From: CAYUPI01 sp964446585
Lineage (GTDB): Bacteria > Verrucomicrobiota > Verrucomicrobiia > Limisphaerales > UBA8199
Length of the DNA: 64,000 nucleotides
Direction: 5' to 3'
NCBI GenBank assembly: GCA_964446585.1
Contig: CAYUPI010000001.1
Span: forward strand, 62,001 to 126,000
The notes beneath the pieces were generated by a model that saw only the letters and a program-made list of their open reading frames with translations, ran no database searches and was not told where the DNA came from. Positions 9,854-18,214 of this stretch are shown piece by piece (position 1 is the stretch's first letter; each line of letters begins with the position of its first letter). Both the position numbers and the translations under genes were made by a program.

Positions 9854-10885
9854 GTGAAAGCCCTGGTTCTCAAACAATACAATCAATTTGCGTTCGAGGA
9901 GGTGCCCACTCCGGAACCGGGGGCGGAGGAAGTCCTGGTGGCGGTCAAAGCGTGCGGCATTTGCGGGAGCGATGTCCATGGAATGGATGGCAGCACCGGT
10001 CGGCGTCGTCCGCCGATCATCATGGGACACGAGGCGGCGGGAGTCATCAGTGGCGTCGGCAGCGGTGTGACCGGTTGGGTGGTGGGGGACCGGGTCACAT
10101 TCGATTCCACCATTTATTGCGGCTATTGTGAGTTTTGTCGGCGCGAAGAGGTGAACCTGTGTGAGCGCCGCCGGGTGCTGGGTGTTTCCTGCGAGGAATA
10201 CCGGCAGGACGGCGCGTTGGCGGAATTCGTCGCGGTGCCGCAACGCGTTCTCTATCGGTTGCCGAAGAACCTGGGGTTCGAACTCGCCGCCCTGGTCGAG
10301 CCGTTTTCGATTGCGTTGCATGCGATCAACCGTGTGGGGACGAAGAAGAACGGTACGGCCGTCGTGGTGGGCGCCGGCATGATTGGCCTGGCAGTGCTCC
10401 AAGCTTTGAAACAGATTGGGAGCGAGCGTCTGATCGCGGTGGACGTAGTAGAAGGGCGACTCGCCCTGGCCCAAAAGTGCGGCGCAACCCACTCAGTTAA
10501 CTCTGCGAGCAAGAATGCCCTGGAAACGATTTTGGGGCTTACTGATGGGCACGGCGTCGATGTCGCGTTCGAAGCAGTCGGCGTCGCTTCCACAGTGGAT
10601 TTGGCCCTGCGGTGTGTCCGAAAGGGAGGGCATGTGACGCTGATCGGAAATGTTGCCCCCAAGATCGATTTTCCACTGCAAATCGCCGTCACGCGCGAGT
10701 TGACGATTCTCGGCTCCTGCGCGTCGCGAGGGGAATACCATACCTGTCTGGACCTAATGTCGTCGGGCGGACTTGATCCTTCGCCTCTCGTCAGCGCCGT
10801 GGCACCACTAGCCGAGGGTGCGAGTTGGTTTGATCGACTTTACAAGCGAGAGCCCGGATTGTTGAAAGTGGTGCTGACACCATGA
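9854..10885 (+). CDS. Zinc-dependent alcohol/polyol dehydrogenase (MDR family)
   Basis: A medium-chain dehydrogenase of about 343 residues resembling sorbitol, idonate and threonine dehydrogenases. Catalytic zinc ligands lie in CGICGSDVHGMD (Cys) and GHEAAG (His-Glu). Structural zinc cysteines lie in CGYCEFCRREEVNLC. The NAD-binding Rossmann motif is VVVGAGMIGLAVLQAL. A GTG start at 9854 (VKALVLKQYNQFAFEEV) matches family N-termini; an upstream TTG at 9824 adds ten residues with no family similarity. The SDR gene follows after 25 bp, reminiscent of idonate 5-dehydrogenase plus gluconate 5-dehydrogenase pairs; substrate assignment is inference. Confidence 0.88.
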   Translation: MKALVLKQYNQFAFEEVPTPEPGAEEVLVAVKACGICGSDVHGMDGSTGRRRPPIIMGHEAAGVISGVGSGVTGWVVGDRVTFDSTIYCGYCEFCRREEVNLCERRRVLGVSCEEYRQDGALAEFVAVPQRVLYRLPKNLGFELAALVEPFSIALHAINRVGTKKNGTAVVVGAGMIGLAVLQALKQIGSERLIAVDVVEGRLALAQKCGATHSVNSASKNALETILGLTDGHGVDVAFEAVGVASTVDLALRCVRKGGHVTLIGNVAPKIDFPLQIAVTRELTILGSCASRGEYHTCLDLMSSGGLDPSPLVSAVAPLAEGASWFDRLYKREPGLLKVVLTP

Positions 10886-10910
10886 ATCGCTAGGAAACAG
10901 GAGTCCGAAC

Positions 10911-11693
10911 TTGTTCGATCTCACTGCCAAGGTCGCGGTCGTCACCGGTGCGAGCCGGGGTCTGGGCCAAACGTTTGCGCGGGCGCTGGCGCGGGCCGGG
11001 GTGGACCTGGTGATTACCGGCCGCGAGCCGGAATCGCTGAAGCCGTTCCAAACGGAGATTGAGTCGTTGGGGAGGAAAGCCTTTCCGCTCCGGTTGGATG
11101 TGCGCGATTACGAGAGCATCCAACGCATGACGCAAGCCGCAATCGCGCATTACGGCAAGATCGATATTCTCGTCAACAACGCCGGCTGCAACGTGCGCAA
11201 GCCGGCGCTGGAAGTGACTTGGGACGATTGGAACCTGGTGCTTGACACGAATCTCCGCGGCGCGTTCTTCGTTGCGCAGGCTGTGGCGCGGCACATGATT
11301 AAGCGAAAATATGGCCGGATCATCAATATTGGTTCGGTGACGAGCGTGTCAGGTTACGCTGGGCTGGGGCCGTACGGCGCCAGTCGCGGTGGTATCAAGC
11401 AGCTCACAATGAGTTTGGCAGATGATTGGGGTGTCCACGGAATTACAGTAAACTGCCTCGCGCCCGGCTGGTTCAAGACCGCGCAAACTGCTGTGATGTA
11501 TGAGGATCAAGACTGGGTGAAATACCTGTGTGACCGTATCCCGCTCAAGCGCCCCGGCCAACCGCCTGACCTGGAGGGCGCTTTGATTTTTCTGGCGTCA
11601 GATGCCAGCGCGTATGTTACGGGTCAGACGCTGTTGGTGGATGGCGGAATTTCGACGGGAGCGATACGGGCGTTGCCGCGCAGCGGGCGTTGA
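10911..11693 (+). CDS. SDR-family dehydrogenase with Lys-to-Arg change in the active site
   Basis: A 260-residue classical short-chain dehydrogenase. The NAD(P)-binding TGASRGLG motif (residues 12-19), the NNAG motif (89-92), catalytic Ser142 and Tyr155 are in place. The YxxxK signature, however, reads YGASR: position 159 is Arg (CGC codon) instead of the catalytic Lys. The start is TTG at 10911, supported by AGGAG eight bases upstream. The closest family by motif is gluconate 5-dehydrogenase or 3-oxoacyl reductase-like, and it forms an operon with the preceding alcohol dehydrogenase. If the substitution impairs proton relay, the enzyme may be slow or altered; its neighbours suggest sugar-acid oxidation. 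Confidence 0.88.
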   Translation: MFDLTAKVAVVTGASRGLGQTFARALARAGVDLVITGREPESLKPFQTEIESLGRKAFPLRLDVRDYESIQRMTQAAIAHYGKIDILVNNAGCNVRKPALEVTWDDWNLVLDTNLRGAFFVAQAVARHMIKRKYGRIINIGSVTSVSGYAGLGPYGASRGGIKQLTMSLADDWGVHGITVNCLAPGWFKTAQTAVMYEDQDWVKYLCDRIPLKRPGQPPDLEGALIFLASDASAYVTGQTLLVDGGISTGAIRALPRSGR

Positions 11694-11767
11694 GCCATCC
11701 GTTTCACGTTTTGGCAATCGCTCGCGTTTTGGTTTTGCTACGAGGGTGTTTGGAAAATCCCTCTCAG

Positions 11768-11863
11768 TGTAGGAGCCGACGCAAGGAGGTTCTGACCGAA
11801 AAATCCAAAATTCAAAATTCAAGATCCAAACTCGATCAGAGCCTCCTTACGTCGGCTCCTACA
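11768..11863. repeat. 28-bp inverted repeat enclosing a heptad array
   Basis: The arm at 11768-11795 (TGTAGGAGCCGACGCAAGGA...) and the arm at 11836-11863 are inverted copies with 26 of 28 matches. The 40-bp loop is filled by five 7-bp units at 11800-11834: AAAATCC, AAAATTC, AAAATTC, AAGATCC, AAACTCG. The element occupies most of the gap between the convergent SDR and epimerase genes. It could fold into a long hairpin or be a small MITE-like unit. Confidence 0.8.
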
Positions 11864-11879
11864 ATTTTGAGACACACTG

Positions 11880-13124
11880 CTATTTCTGCGCGTGCGCGCG
11901 CCAGGCTTCGAGGAGGTGTTTTTCAGTGTCAAGCCAGGACACTTCGTTGGCGCGTTTGGCGAACTGCGGGGCGACGCGGGCCTGGATATCTGCAGGAAGT
12001 GATTTGTACCAGTCTAGTGTGGCCTTTGCTGTGTCAGAGATGGGGCGGAATTTGAGTCCCTTGGCCAGAGCTCGCGAAACGTTGCAGCGATGAAAGCCGG
12101 CGGAATCGCCCGTGGGAGGTGCGTAAAGCGGGAATTGGCCGTCTTTGACACCGTGAGACTCAAGAAACTCGCTGTCGATCCAGGTGAAGGTGACATCGGA
12201 GCCGACACCCTTGTGCACGCCCTCGACCATCGACTTCATCGAAAGCTCCTTTGCAGGACCGGTCGCGTTATAGACGCCGACCATGTTGTTCTCGAGGCAA
12301 TGGATGATCCAGTCAGCCAGATCGCGGACGTCGATGAGTTGAATCGGGTCTGTGGGACGGCCGGGAACAATCATGGTGCCCCCAAGCGAAGCGCGGACCG
12401 GCCAGTAGATAAAGCGCCCGGAGGTGTCACGAGGCCCGACGATGAAACCGGGACGAACGTTGGTCACGCGACCGGGCATGGCAGCCTCGGCAGCCTTTTC
12501 GCACAGGGCCTTGCCGCCGCCGTAATTGGCGAAGTCCTTGCCCATTTCCTCGGTCGTGGGGTCGTCGAGCGTGGCCAGCGGTGCTGTTTCGTCGAAGTTG
12601 GGGACGCTGGTACCCTTATAGACTGAGATGGTCGAGATGAAAACGTATTGCTTCACTCTGGGGCCGAGGAGTTCCGCAGAGGCTTTGACCATTCTTGGGA
12701 AGAAGCCGCTGGTGTCAATGACTCCATCCCAACTCCTGCCTTCGAGCTGAGAGAGGCCTTTGGGACTGTTGGGATCCTTCGGCGCGTCGGATTTGCCTTC
12801 GTTCTTGCGATCGTCGGCGGTTTTGTTGGGGTCGCGGTTGCCGTGGAGTTGCTCGACGCCCGCGGGAACGACGGAGGGGCGACCTGCCTCTCGTCGCCGA
12901 TCTTCAGTCCGGCCGCTATTGAAGTGCGTGACGGAATGGCCGCGGGCGAGAGCGGACTCGGTGCATGCAGGACCGAGGAATCCCGTGCCGCCGAGGATCA
13001 GAATGCGCAGCGGCCCGGCCGCCTTTGCGTTTGACTCAGCGGCGCCCAGGACGCGAGGAAGGAGGGAGGTGGCAGCGACGGCTGTGGCAGAGTAAGCAAG
13101 GAATTCACGGCGTGTTGTGTTCAT
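11880..13124 (-). CDS. Tat-exported NAD-dependent epimerase/dehydratase-like protein
   Basis: A 414-residue extended-SDR protein with a twin-arginine leader (MNTTRREFLAYSATAVAATS). The Rossmann motif ILGGTGFLGPACTESALARG lies near residue 45. The body has DGVIDTSGFFPRMVK, VFISTISVYKG, NYGGGKALCEKA (an YxxxK-like triad variant) and VRPGFIVGPRDTSGRF. A Lys/Asp/Asn-rich stretch (about 95-125) interrupts the early Rossmann core. Relatives act on nucleotide sugars in the cytoplasm, but an exported form is typical of this group of bacteria and its substrate is unknown. A Tat-exported Gfo/Idh gene lies upstream on the same strand, 25 bp away. Confidence 0.82.
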   Translation of the reverse strand: MNTTRREFLAYSATAVAATSLLPRVLGAAESNAKAAGPLRILILGGTGFLGPACTESALARGHSVTHFNSGRTEDRRREAGRPSVVPAGVEQLHGNRDPNKTADDRKNEGKSDAPKDPNSPKGLSQLEGRSWDGVIDTSGFFPRMVKASAELLGPRVKQYVFISTISVYKGTSVPNFDETAPLATLDDPTTEEMGKDFANYGGGKALCEKAAEAAMPGRVTNVRPGFIVGPRDTSGRFIYWPVRASLGGTMIVPGRPTDPIQLIDVRDLADWIIHCLENNMVGVYNATGPAKELSMKSMVEGVHKGVGSDVTFTWIDSEFLESHGVKDGQFPLYAPPTGDSAGFHRCNVSRALAKGLKFRPISDTAKATLDWYKSLPADIQARVAPQFAKRANEVSWLDTEKHLLEAWRAHAQK

Positions 13125-13149
13125 GACGAGATGGATGTTTGGATATAGA

Positions 13150-14502
13150 TCAACTTAGTTTGTAAGGCGCACGATAGTCACACGCCAGCAGTTTGTTGGC
13201 GGCATCGTTGTTGGTGAACCGCTCGGCCCGTGCGTCCCATTCCAGAAACGCTCTGGTCCGAAGCGCGATATTGCCGAGCAAAGTTGTGGTGGTGCTGCGA
13301 TGGCCGGTCTCGATATCGCAATTGCATTTGGCCCGACTCTTGACGCAATCGAGGAAGTTCCGGGCATGGAGCGCAGTGTCCCCTCCGTCACGGCCGGCGA
13401 CAACTTTTTTGGGTTCGATCAATGCCTTGGCCGCGGTGCGATATTGTCTGTCGGCATCGCGCGTGAGCGGAGACCGGGCCGGGAACTCCTCCTGAGTTAT
13501 CATCTCGGGCACGACTTCGTAGCCATTGCTCTGCACATAGAGCGTTCCCTTGGTGCCGCGGAATTCGATCTCCGCGGGCCGCACGGCTGCGGCTGCGGCT
13601 GAGGCGTTGAATTGCGAGAAGGTCACCAGCGTTCCGCCGGGATACTGCCAAAGGGCTTCCATTGTGTCGGGAATTTCGCGGTTGTCCTCCACGACATACT
13701 TGCCTCCGAGTGCCGTCACTGCCAGCGGGGCTTCTTGGCCGAGAGCTGAATGGATGAGGTCGAGGTAGTGGACGCCAAAATTCGTCATCTGCCCGCCTGA
13801 GTAATCATAGAACCAGCGGAAGCGATAAAAGGCGCGGTTTTTGTTGTAGGCGACTTTCGGCGCGGGACCGAGCCAGCCTTCCCAATCGAAGTCCACTGGG
13901 GGACTTTCGTTCGGTGGATTGCCAATCCCTTGGGGCCAGTCATTCTGAATGTGGAAGGCGCGGGCCACGGTGACGTGGCCAATGCCGCCGTTGCGAATGA
14001 ATTCGGCCAGTTCCCGGCAAAACGGAATGGAGCGACGATGAATTCCCACCTGGCAGACGCGTTTGTGATGTTGCACGGACTCGACCATGCGGCGTCCTTC
14101 GGCCACGCGGAGCGACAATGGCTTCTCGACATACACATCTTTCCCCGCTTCGCAGGCGTGGACCGTCTGTAGCGCATGCCAATGGTCAGGCGTGCAGATT
14201 ACCACCGCATCAATGTCCTTCAGTTCAAGCAGCTTTCGATAATCTTTGAACTGCCTGGGTTCGCCACCGAGTCTATTCGCGGCAAAATCGAGATAGGGCT
14301 GGTAGAGGTCACAAAGAGCGACGACCTGCGCGTCCTCGTGTTTCTGGAATGCGCTGAGCACCTGGTCGCCCCGATTGCCCAGCCCGATAAAACCGAGGCG
14401 GATTCGCTCGTTGGCGCCGAGCACGCGCAAGCTGCTCAGCGCTGCGCTCGCGCCGGCAATAGTGACGGTTTTGGTGAAGTCTCTGCGCGTCCATGAATTC
14501 AT
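13150..14502 (-). CDS. Tat-exported Gfo/Idh/MocA-family oxidoreductase
   Basis: A 450-residue protein. The ATG at 14502 exposes the Tat signal WTRRDFTKTVTIAGASAALS. The NAD-binding fold follows (IRLGFIGLGNRGDQVLSAF), then VVICTPDHWHALQTVHACEA and the family motif GKDVYVEKPLSLRVAEGRRM with the conserved EKP. The C-terminal domain holds the substrate site (GGQMTNFGVHYLDLIHSALG). Members oxidise or reduce sugars and inositols using a tightly held NAD(P). It probably shares a transcript with the downstream epimerase-like gene and acts in the periplasm on carbohydrate; the substrate is unknown. Confidence 0.87.
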   Translation of the reverse strand: MNSWTRRDFTKTVTIAGASAALSSLRVLGANERIRLGFIGLGNRGDQVLSAFQKHEDAQVVALCDLYQPYLDFAANRLGGEPRQFKDYRKLLELKDIDAVVICTPDHWHALQTVHACEAGKDVYVEKPLSLRVAEGRRMVESVQHHKRVCQVGIHRRSIPFCRELAEFIRNGGIGHVTVARAFHIQNDWPQGIGNPPNESPPVDFDWEGWLGPAPKVAYNKNRAFYRFRWFYDYSGGQMTNFGVHYLDLIHSALGQEAPLAVTALGGKYVVEDNREIPDTMEALWQYPGGTLVTFSQFNASAAAAAVRPAEIEFRGTKGTLYVQSNGYEVVPEMITQEEFPARSPLTRDADRQYRTAAKALIEPKKVVAGRDGGDTALHARNFLDCVKSRAKCNCDIETGHRSTTTTLLGNIALRTRAFLEWDARAERFTNNDAANKLLACDYRAPYKLS

Positions 14503-14659
14503 ATTGTAGGTCGGTTCTTGGGTATCATGAAATGTGTGGGCCCAGAATACAGCGGCGCCCTGACCAGCGCAAACCTCCAGCAAGGGACCGGAAGGATCGC
14601 AAAGCTAATGGTCCCTCTTTTTGGTTGACGCCGCTTGGAAGCAATCTAGCTTACGATCC

Positions 14660-15937
14660 ATGAGCAAGACTGTGAACCAAATCGCCTTGAATCGTGCTGC
14701 CACAAGAACACTGGTTCGGCTGAACCTGAAATGGTTTTCGTGGCTGCTGATTGTGGCTTTGGGGATGATGGTATTTCCAGCGTGCGCGGACGAGCCCGAG
14801 GACGTGTATCTGCGCATCTACGCCATCGTCCAACAGGCCGACGCACTGAACTCCAGCGGCCAGACCGCTCAGGCCCTGGCCAAGTATCGGGAAGCACATA
14901 AGGCTTTGCTGAATTTCCAACACGAGAACCCTCAGTGGAACAAAAAAGTCGTTTCCTTCCGCTTGAATGACGTCGTGGAAAAGGTCACGGCTCTCTCCCA
15001 GAAAACTTCGGCACCCGCCGGAGGCAGCCAAGGCGCAAAGCAGGACTCAACATCGTCAGAGAAGGAGCCGACGCCCGCCCCCTCAAGTCCGAGCGCCAAA
15101 GCTGTCGGGACGCCGCAAGTCAAACTGATCGAGGCCGGCGCCGAGCCACGCAAAGTTTTGCGCTTGCATCCCAAGCCTGGAGACAAACAGACGTTAGGGA
15201 TGACTATGAATATGGCCATGGAGATGAAAATGGGCGAATCGGAAATACCACCGATCAAAATGCCGGCGATCAAGATGACCATGGATGCAACGGTCAAAAG
15301 CGTCTCCCCCGAGGGCGACATCACCTACGAGATGTCGATGAGCGATGCCAGCGTGGCCGATGACCCGAATGTCATGCCGCAGATCGCCGAAGCCTTGAAA
15401 TCGGCTTTCGGCGGCATGAAGGGAACCTCCGGGACCGGTATGATCTCCAACCGCGGTGTCGGCAAAGGAACAGAGCTGAAGGCGCCCACGGGCGCAAGCC
15501 CACAGGTAAGCCAGGTCATGGATCAGATGAGGGAATCCTTCTCGACTCTCTCGGCCTCGTTGCCCGAGGAGGCTGTCGGCGCCGGCGCCAAGTGGGAAGT
15601 GCAGAGGCAGATCAAATCCCAGGGCATGACGCTCGAGCAAACGGCCAAGTACGAACTGCTTTCCGTCGAAGGCGAGCGGTTTACCGCCAAGAGCAGCATT
15701 GCCCAACACGCCTCGAACCAAAAAATTGAAAACCCGGCGCTTCCGGGGATGAAGATTGACGTCAGCAAAATGACCGGCAATGGAACCTGCGAAATCAAGA
15801 CCGACCTGACAAAAGTGCTTCCGTCAGAGGGAACGATGAACCTTCGCTCCGACATGTCCATGGCCATGGATATGGGCGGCCAGAAACAAGCAATGAACAT
15901 GAAGCTTGACCTGGACATGCGACTGGCGACCAAGTGA
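14660..15937 (+). CDS. Secreted protein of unknown function, Met-rich beta strands
   Basis: About 425 residues. The ATG at 14660 precedes a membrane/signal segment (WFSWLLIVALGMMVFPACA, ~24-42) whose end could be a lipobox-like FPAC. A helical region (~45-110) is followed by an Ala/Pro/Ser-rich linker, then a domain of alternating polar-Met patterns such as TLGMTMNMAMEMKMGESE and a closing MNLRSDMSMAMDMGG. The alternation suits beta strands with Met on one face. I do not recognise the family. It stands alone, divergent from the Gfo/Idh gene. Confidence 0.75.
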   Translation: MSKTVNQIALNRAATRTLVRLNLKWFSWLLIVALGMMVFPACADEPEDVYLRIYAIVQQADALNSSGQTAQALAKYREAHKALLNFQHENPQWNKKVVSFRLNDVVEKVTALSQKTSAPAGGSQGAKQDSTSSEKEPTPAPSSPSAKAVGTPQVKLIEAGAEPRKVLRLHPKPGDKQTLGMTMNMAMEMKMGESEIPPIKMPAIKMTMDATVKSVSPEGDITYEMSMSDASVADDPNVMPQIAEALKSAFGGMKGTSGTGMISNRGVGKGTELKAPTGASPQVSQVMDQMRESFSTLSASLPEEAVGAGAKWEVQRQIKSQGMTLEQTAKYELLSVEGERFTAKSSIAQHASNQKIENPALPGMKIDVSKMTGNGTCEIKTDLTKVLPSEGTMNLRSDMSMAMDMGGQKQAMNMKLDLDMRLATK

Positions 15938-15986
15938 CCGGTGGTCAGCCCGGATTTTTCACGCCCCGAAAGACTCGCCAAAAGGA

Positions 15987-16056
15987 TGTAGCCGCCACCG
16001 GCTCGGCGCCGACCTGTGTTTTGAAGAGAATCCGCCGACTCACGTCGGCGGCTACA
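15987..16056. repeat. Imperfect inverted repeat (TGTAGCCGCC... family)
   Basis: TGTAGCCGCC-ACCGG-CTCGGCG at 15987-16009 is matched in reverse by sequence at 16032-16056 (CGCCGACTCACGTCGGCGGC then TACA). The arms resemble those at 11768-11863, sharing TGTAG and GCCG cores. It lies just past the stop of the secreted protein and beside the stop of the MFS gene, and could also act as a bidirectional terminator-like hairpin, although no T-run follows. Confidence 0.6.
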
Positions 16057-16063
16057 AAGCAGG

Positions 16064-17359
16064 CTATACATCCCGCGTGTCCGGCAGGAAAAGCGCGAGC
16101 AGCGCGGCGGGAAGGAACAAAAAGGAGGCGCAAAAGAGCGCCGCGCGATAATCGCCCACATTCGATAGCAGCCCGAAAAACACAGTTCCGAATGCGGCGC
16201 TGATCCGGCCAATGTTGTAAGAGAAACCGGCGCCGGTCGTGCGCAGCAGCGTCGGAAACAAAGGAGGCAAGTACATCGTGAACAGAGCGAACAGGCCCTG
16301 GCAAAAGCCGATAAAGGGCAACCAGCAGAGCAGGGCGGTGTGCTCGCGCGGGACCCAATACGCGGCCGACATCACCAGAAAGTAAGCGAGGCACATCCCG
16401 ACGATCGCCGGCCGATAACCGAGCAGGCGCGCAACGGCGCCGGCGAAAAAATTGCCCAGGATGGAGCCGACCATCACGAGGTAAAGGGCCGTGTTGACGA
16501 GATGGTTCTTTTGTTGAGCGCTCCAACCCAGCACCTCGGGCAGGTTGCGGAGCTGTTGCTGATGCCAGAACATGAACGCCCAATGCGCGGTGAGAGAAAC
16601 GCCGCAGACCAGCACGACCCAAATCGTGATCTGGCGCACGTTGCCCTCGAAGAGGTCGCGGACGCGCGGCTCCCTATGCCGGGCGCGGTCCTTGGCCTCA
16701 CGCCATTCCTCAGGCTCAGGCACCGCTCGCCGAATCCAAAAGACCAGCAAAGCGGGCAGGATACCAACTAGGAACAGCCAGCGCGGCTGGGCATTGGCGA
16801 GGACAAAGTTTGCCAGCACGGCGCCCAGAACGCCCACATTGACGCCACTCTGAAGCACCGCCGCAATCCAGGGTCGCCATTTGCGCGGCCAGGTTTCCGA
16901 CAGCAGCGAAGCGCCCACGGCCCATTCGCCGCCGATGCCCAATGCCGCGAGAAACCGGAAGATCAGCAAGTGCCACCAAGTGTGGGCGAAAAAGGAGAGC
17001 CCGGTAAAAGCGGCATACGTCAAGACCGTAAGGCTCAACGCGCGGGCACGACCGAGGCGGTCGCCGATCCGCCCAAAGAACCCGCCGCCCATGGCCCAAC
17101 CGAGCAAAAACCCGGCCTGGATAATCGACCCGTACCGGCCGACGCGCGGATCAGTCGTAGCAAGGCCGCCCAGGAGCTGCGCGACGAAAGGCGCGGCGAC
17201 CAGGGTGTAGAGGTGCATGTCAAGGCCGTCGAAGGTCCAGCCCAGCCAGGCGGCGATGCCCGAACGCCATTGTTGGGGTGAGAGATGGCTCGGGCCGGTA
17301 ATTTCGTCCCGCGCCGGAGCGGTGCGCAGCGCGGGTACGTTCACAGGCGTTGGTTCCAT
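16064..17359 (-). CDS. MFS transporter (metabolite:H+ symporter type)
   Basis: A 431-residue major facilitator carrier with 12 predicted membrane helices. The family signature between helices 2 and 3 is clear (GRIGDRLGRARAL). WLGWTFDGLDMHLYTLVAAP in helix 1 carries the D residue typical of the aromatic acid/sialate (AAHS, SHS) groups, and LGIGGEWAVGASLLSETWP matches the helix 4-5 motif. Substrates in these groups are aromatic or short organic acids. An intradiol dioxygenase and a dienelactone hydrolase lie just upstream on the same strand, which agrees with uptake of an aromatic acid, but the substrate is inferred. Confidence 0.88.
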   Translation of the reverse strand: MEPTPVNVPALRTAPARDEITGPSHLSPQQWRSGIAAWLGWTFDGLDMHLYTLVAAPFVAQLLGGLATTDPRVGRYGSIIQAGFLLGWAMGGGFFGRIGDRLGRARALSLTVLTYAAFTGLSFFAHTWWHLLIFRFLAALGIGGEWAVGASLLSETWPRKWRPWIAAVLQSGVNVGVLGAVLANFVLANAQPRWLFLVGILPALLVFWIRRAVPEPEEWREAKDRARHREPRVRDLFEGNVRQITIWVVLVCGVSLTAHWAFMFWHQQQLRNLPEVLGWSAQQKNHLVNTALYLVMVGSILGNFFAGAVARLLGYRPAIVGMCLAYFLVMSAAYWVPREHTALLCWLPFIGFCQGLFALFTMYLPPLFPTLLRTTGAGFSYNIGRISAAFGTVFFGLLSNVGDYRAALFCASFLFLPAALLALFLPDTRDV

Positions 17360-17414
17360 CTATGATCGGTGCAGGATGCTGGAACCCGGCGCGCGCCGCG
17401 ACAAGAATTCGACC

Positions 17415-18209
17415 TCAGATTTTCTTCAGCAGGTCTTTCCAGCGTTCCCAGGCTTGCTTGCGCGCTTTCTGGTTTGCCTCATTGGTGTCGGGCGCTTCGC
17501 CGGCGCGCATAAACCCGTGCCCGGCTCCTTCGTAGGTAACCGGATCGTACTTTTTCGCAGCACGCTTCATTGACTCGGAGGTCTTGGAAATGGTCGAATT
17601 CACCCGGTTATCGTTGCCTCCGTAGAATCCATAAACCGGGACGTTGATTTGCGCGAGGTCCTGTTCGCTTTCAGGTCCGGTGCCATAAAAGACAAAGGCG
17701 GCTTTAAGTTCCTTGTTGTTCGTGGCGAAACGGAAACTCTGCGCGCCGCCCCAGCAGAATCCGCCGACCGCTACTTTCCCGTTGCAGGAGGGCAATTTTT
17801 TCGCGTAATCCAGGGTTGCATTCAGGTCGGCCGTGACTTGCTCCGGCGGCAAAGAGCGAATGGCCTTGGTTGCGGCGTCGCTGCCGCCCAGTTCGGCCGT
17901 GCCACCGCCACCTGGGGCGGCCCCCGAGAGCAGGTCCGGCGCGATTGCAATATAACCGGCCTCGGCCAGTTGATCGGTAACGCCGCGCACCCAGTCCGTC
18001 AGACCGAAGATCTCATGGATGACGACTACGGCGGTCGCCGCGTCTTTGACCTCGGGATACGTGATGTAGCATTGAATTTCCCGGCCGCCGTGTTTGACAG
18101 TCACCCATTCGTGATGACGTGGCGATTTTTCCAGGCGCGCCTTCGCCCATTCCTGGGCGGAAACCGTTACCGCCAACAGACAGAGAGCCAACGCTATCAA
18201 TCGTTTCAT
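17415..18209 (-). CDS. Secreted dienelactone hydrolase-family protein
   Basis: A 264-residue alpha/beta hydrolase of the DLH family with a cleavable signal peptide (MKRLIALALCLLAVTVSAQ). The triad is visible: nucleophile Cys152 in GGFCWGG, Asp200 in GGNDNRV and His231 in GAGHGFMR. VVVIHEIFGLTDWVRG forms the oxyanion region. Cytoplasmic DLH opens dienelactone in chlorocatechol degradation; exported relatives have broader esterase or lactonase roles. It starts 5 bp after the stop of the intradiol dioxygenase, so the two are probably one operon for aromatic ring breakdown. Confidence 0.88.
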   Translation of the reverse strand: MKRLIALALCLLAVTVSAQEWAKARLEKSPRHHEWVTVKHGGREIQCYITYPEVKDAATAVVVIHEIFGLTDWVRGVTDQLAEAGYIAIAPDLLSGAAPGGGGTAELGGSDAATKAIRSLPPEQVTADLNATLDYAKKLPSCNGKVAVGGFCWGGAQSFRFATNNKELKAAFVFYGTGPESEQDLAQINVPVYGFYGGNDNRVNSTISKTSESMKRAAKKYDPVTYEGAGHGFMRAGEAPDTNEANQKARKQAWERWKDLLKKI

Positions 18210-18214
18210 AACCG

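Noticed and set aside
15987..16056. Rho-independent terminator at the end of the Met-rich protein gene
   Set aside because: The hairpin has no following T-run on either strand, and its arms resemble the element at 11768; called a repeat instead.
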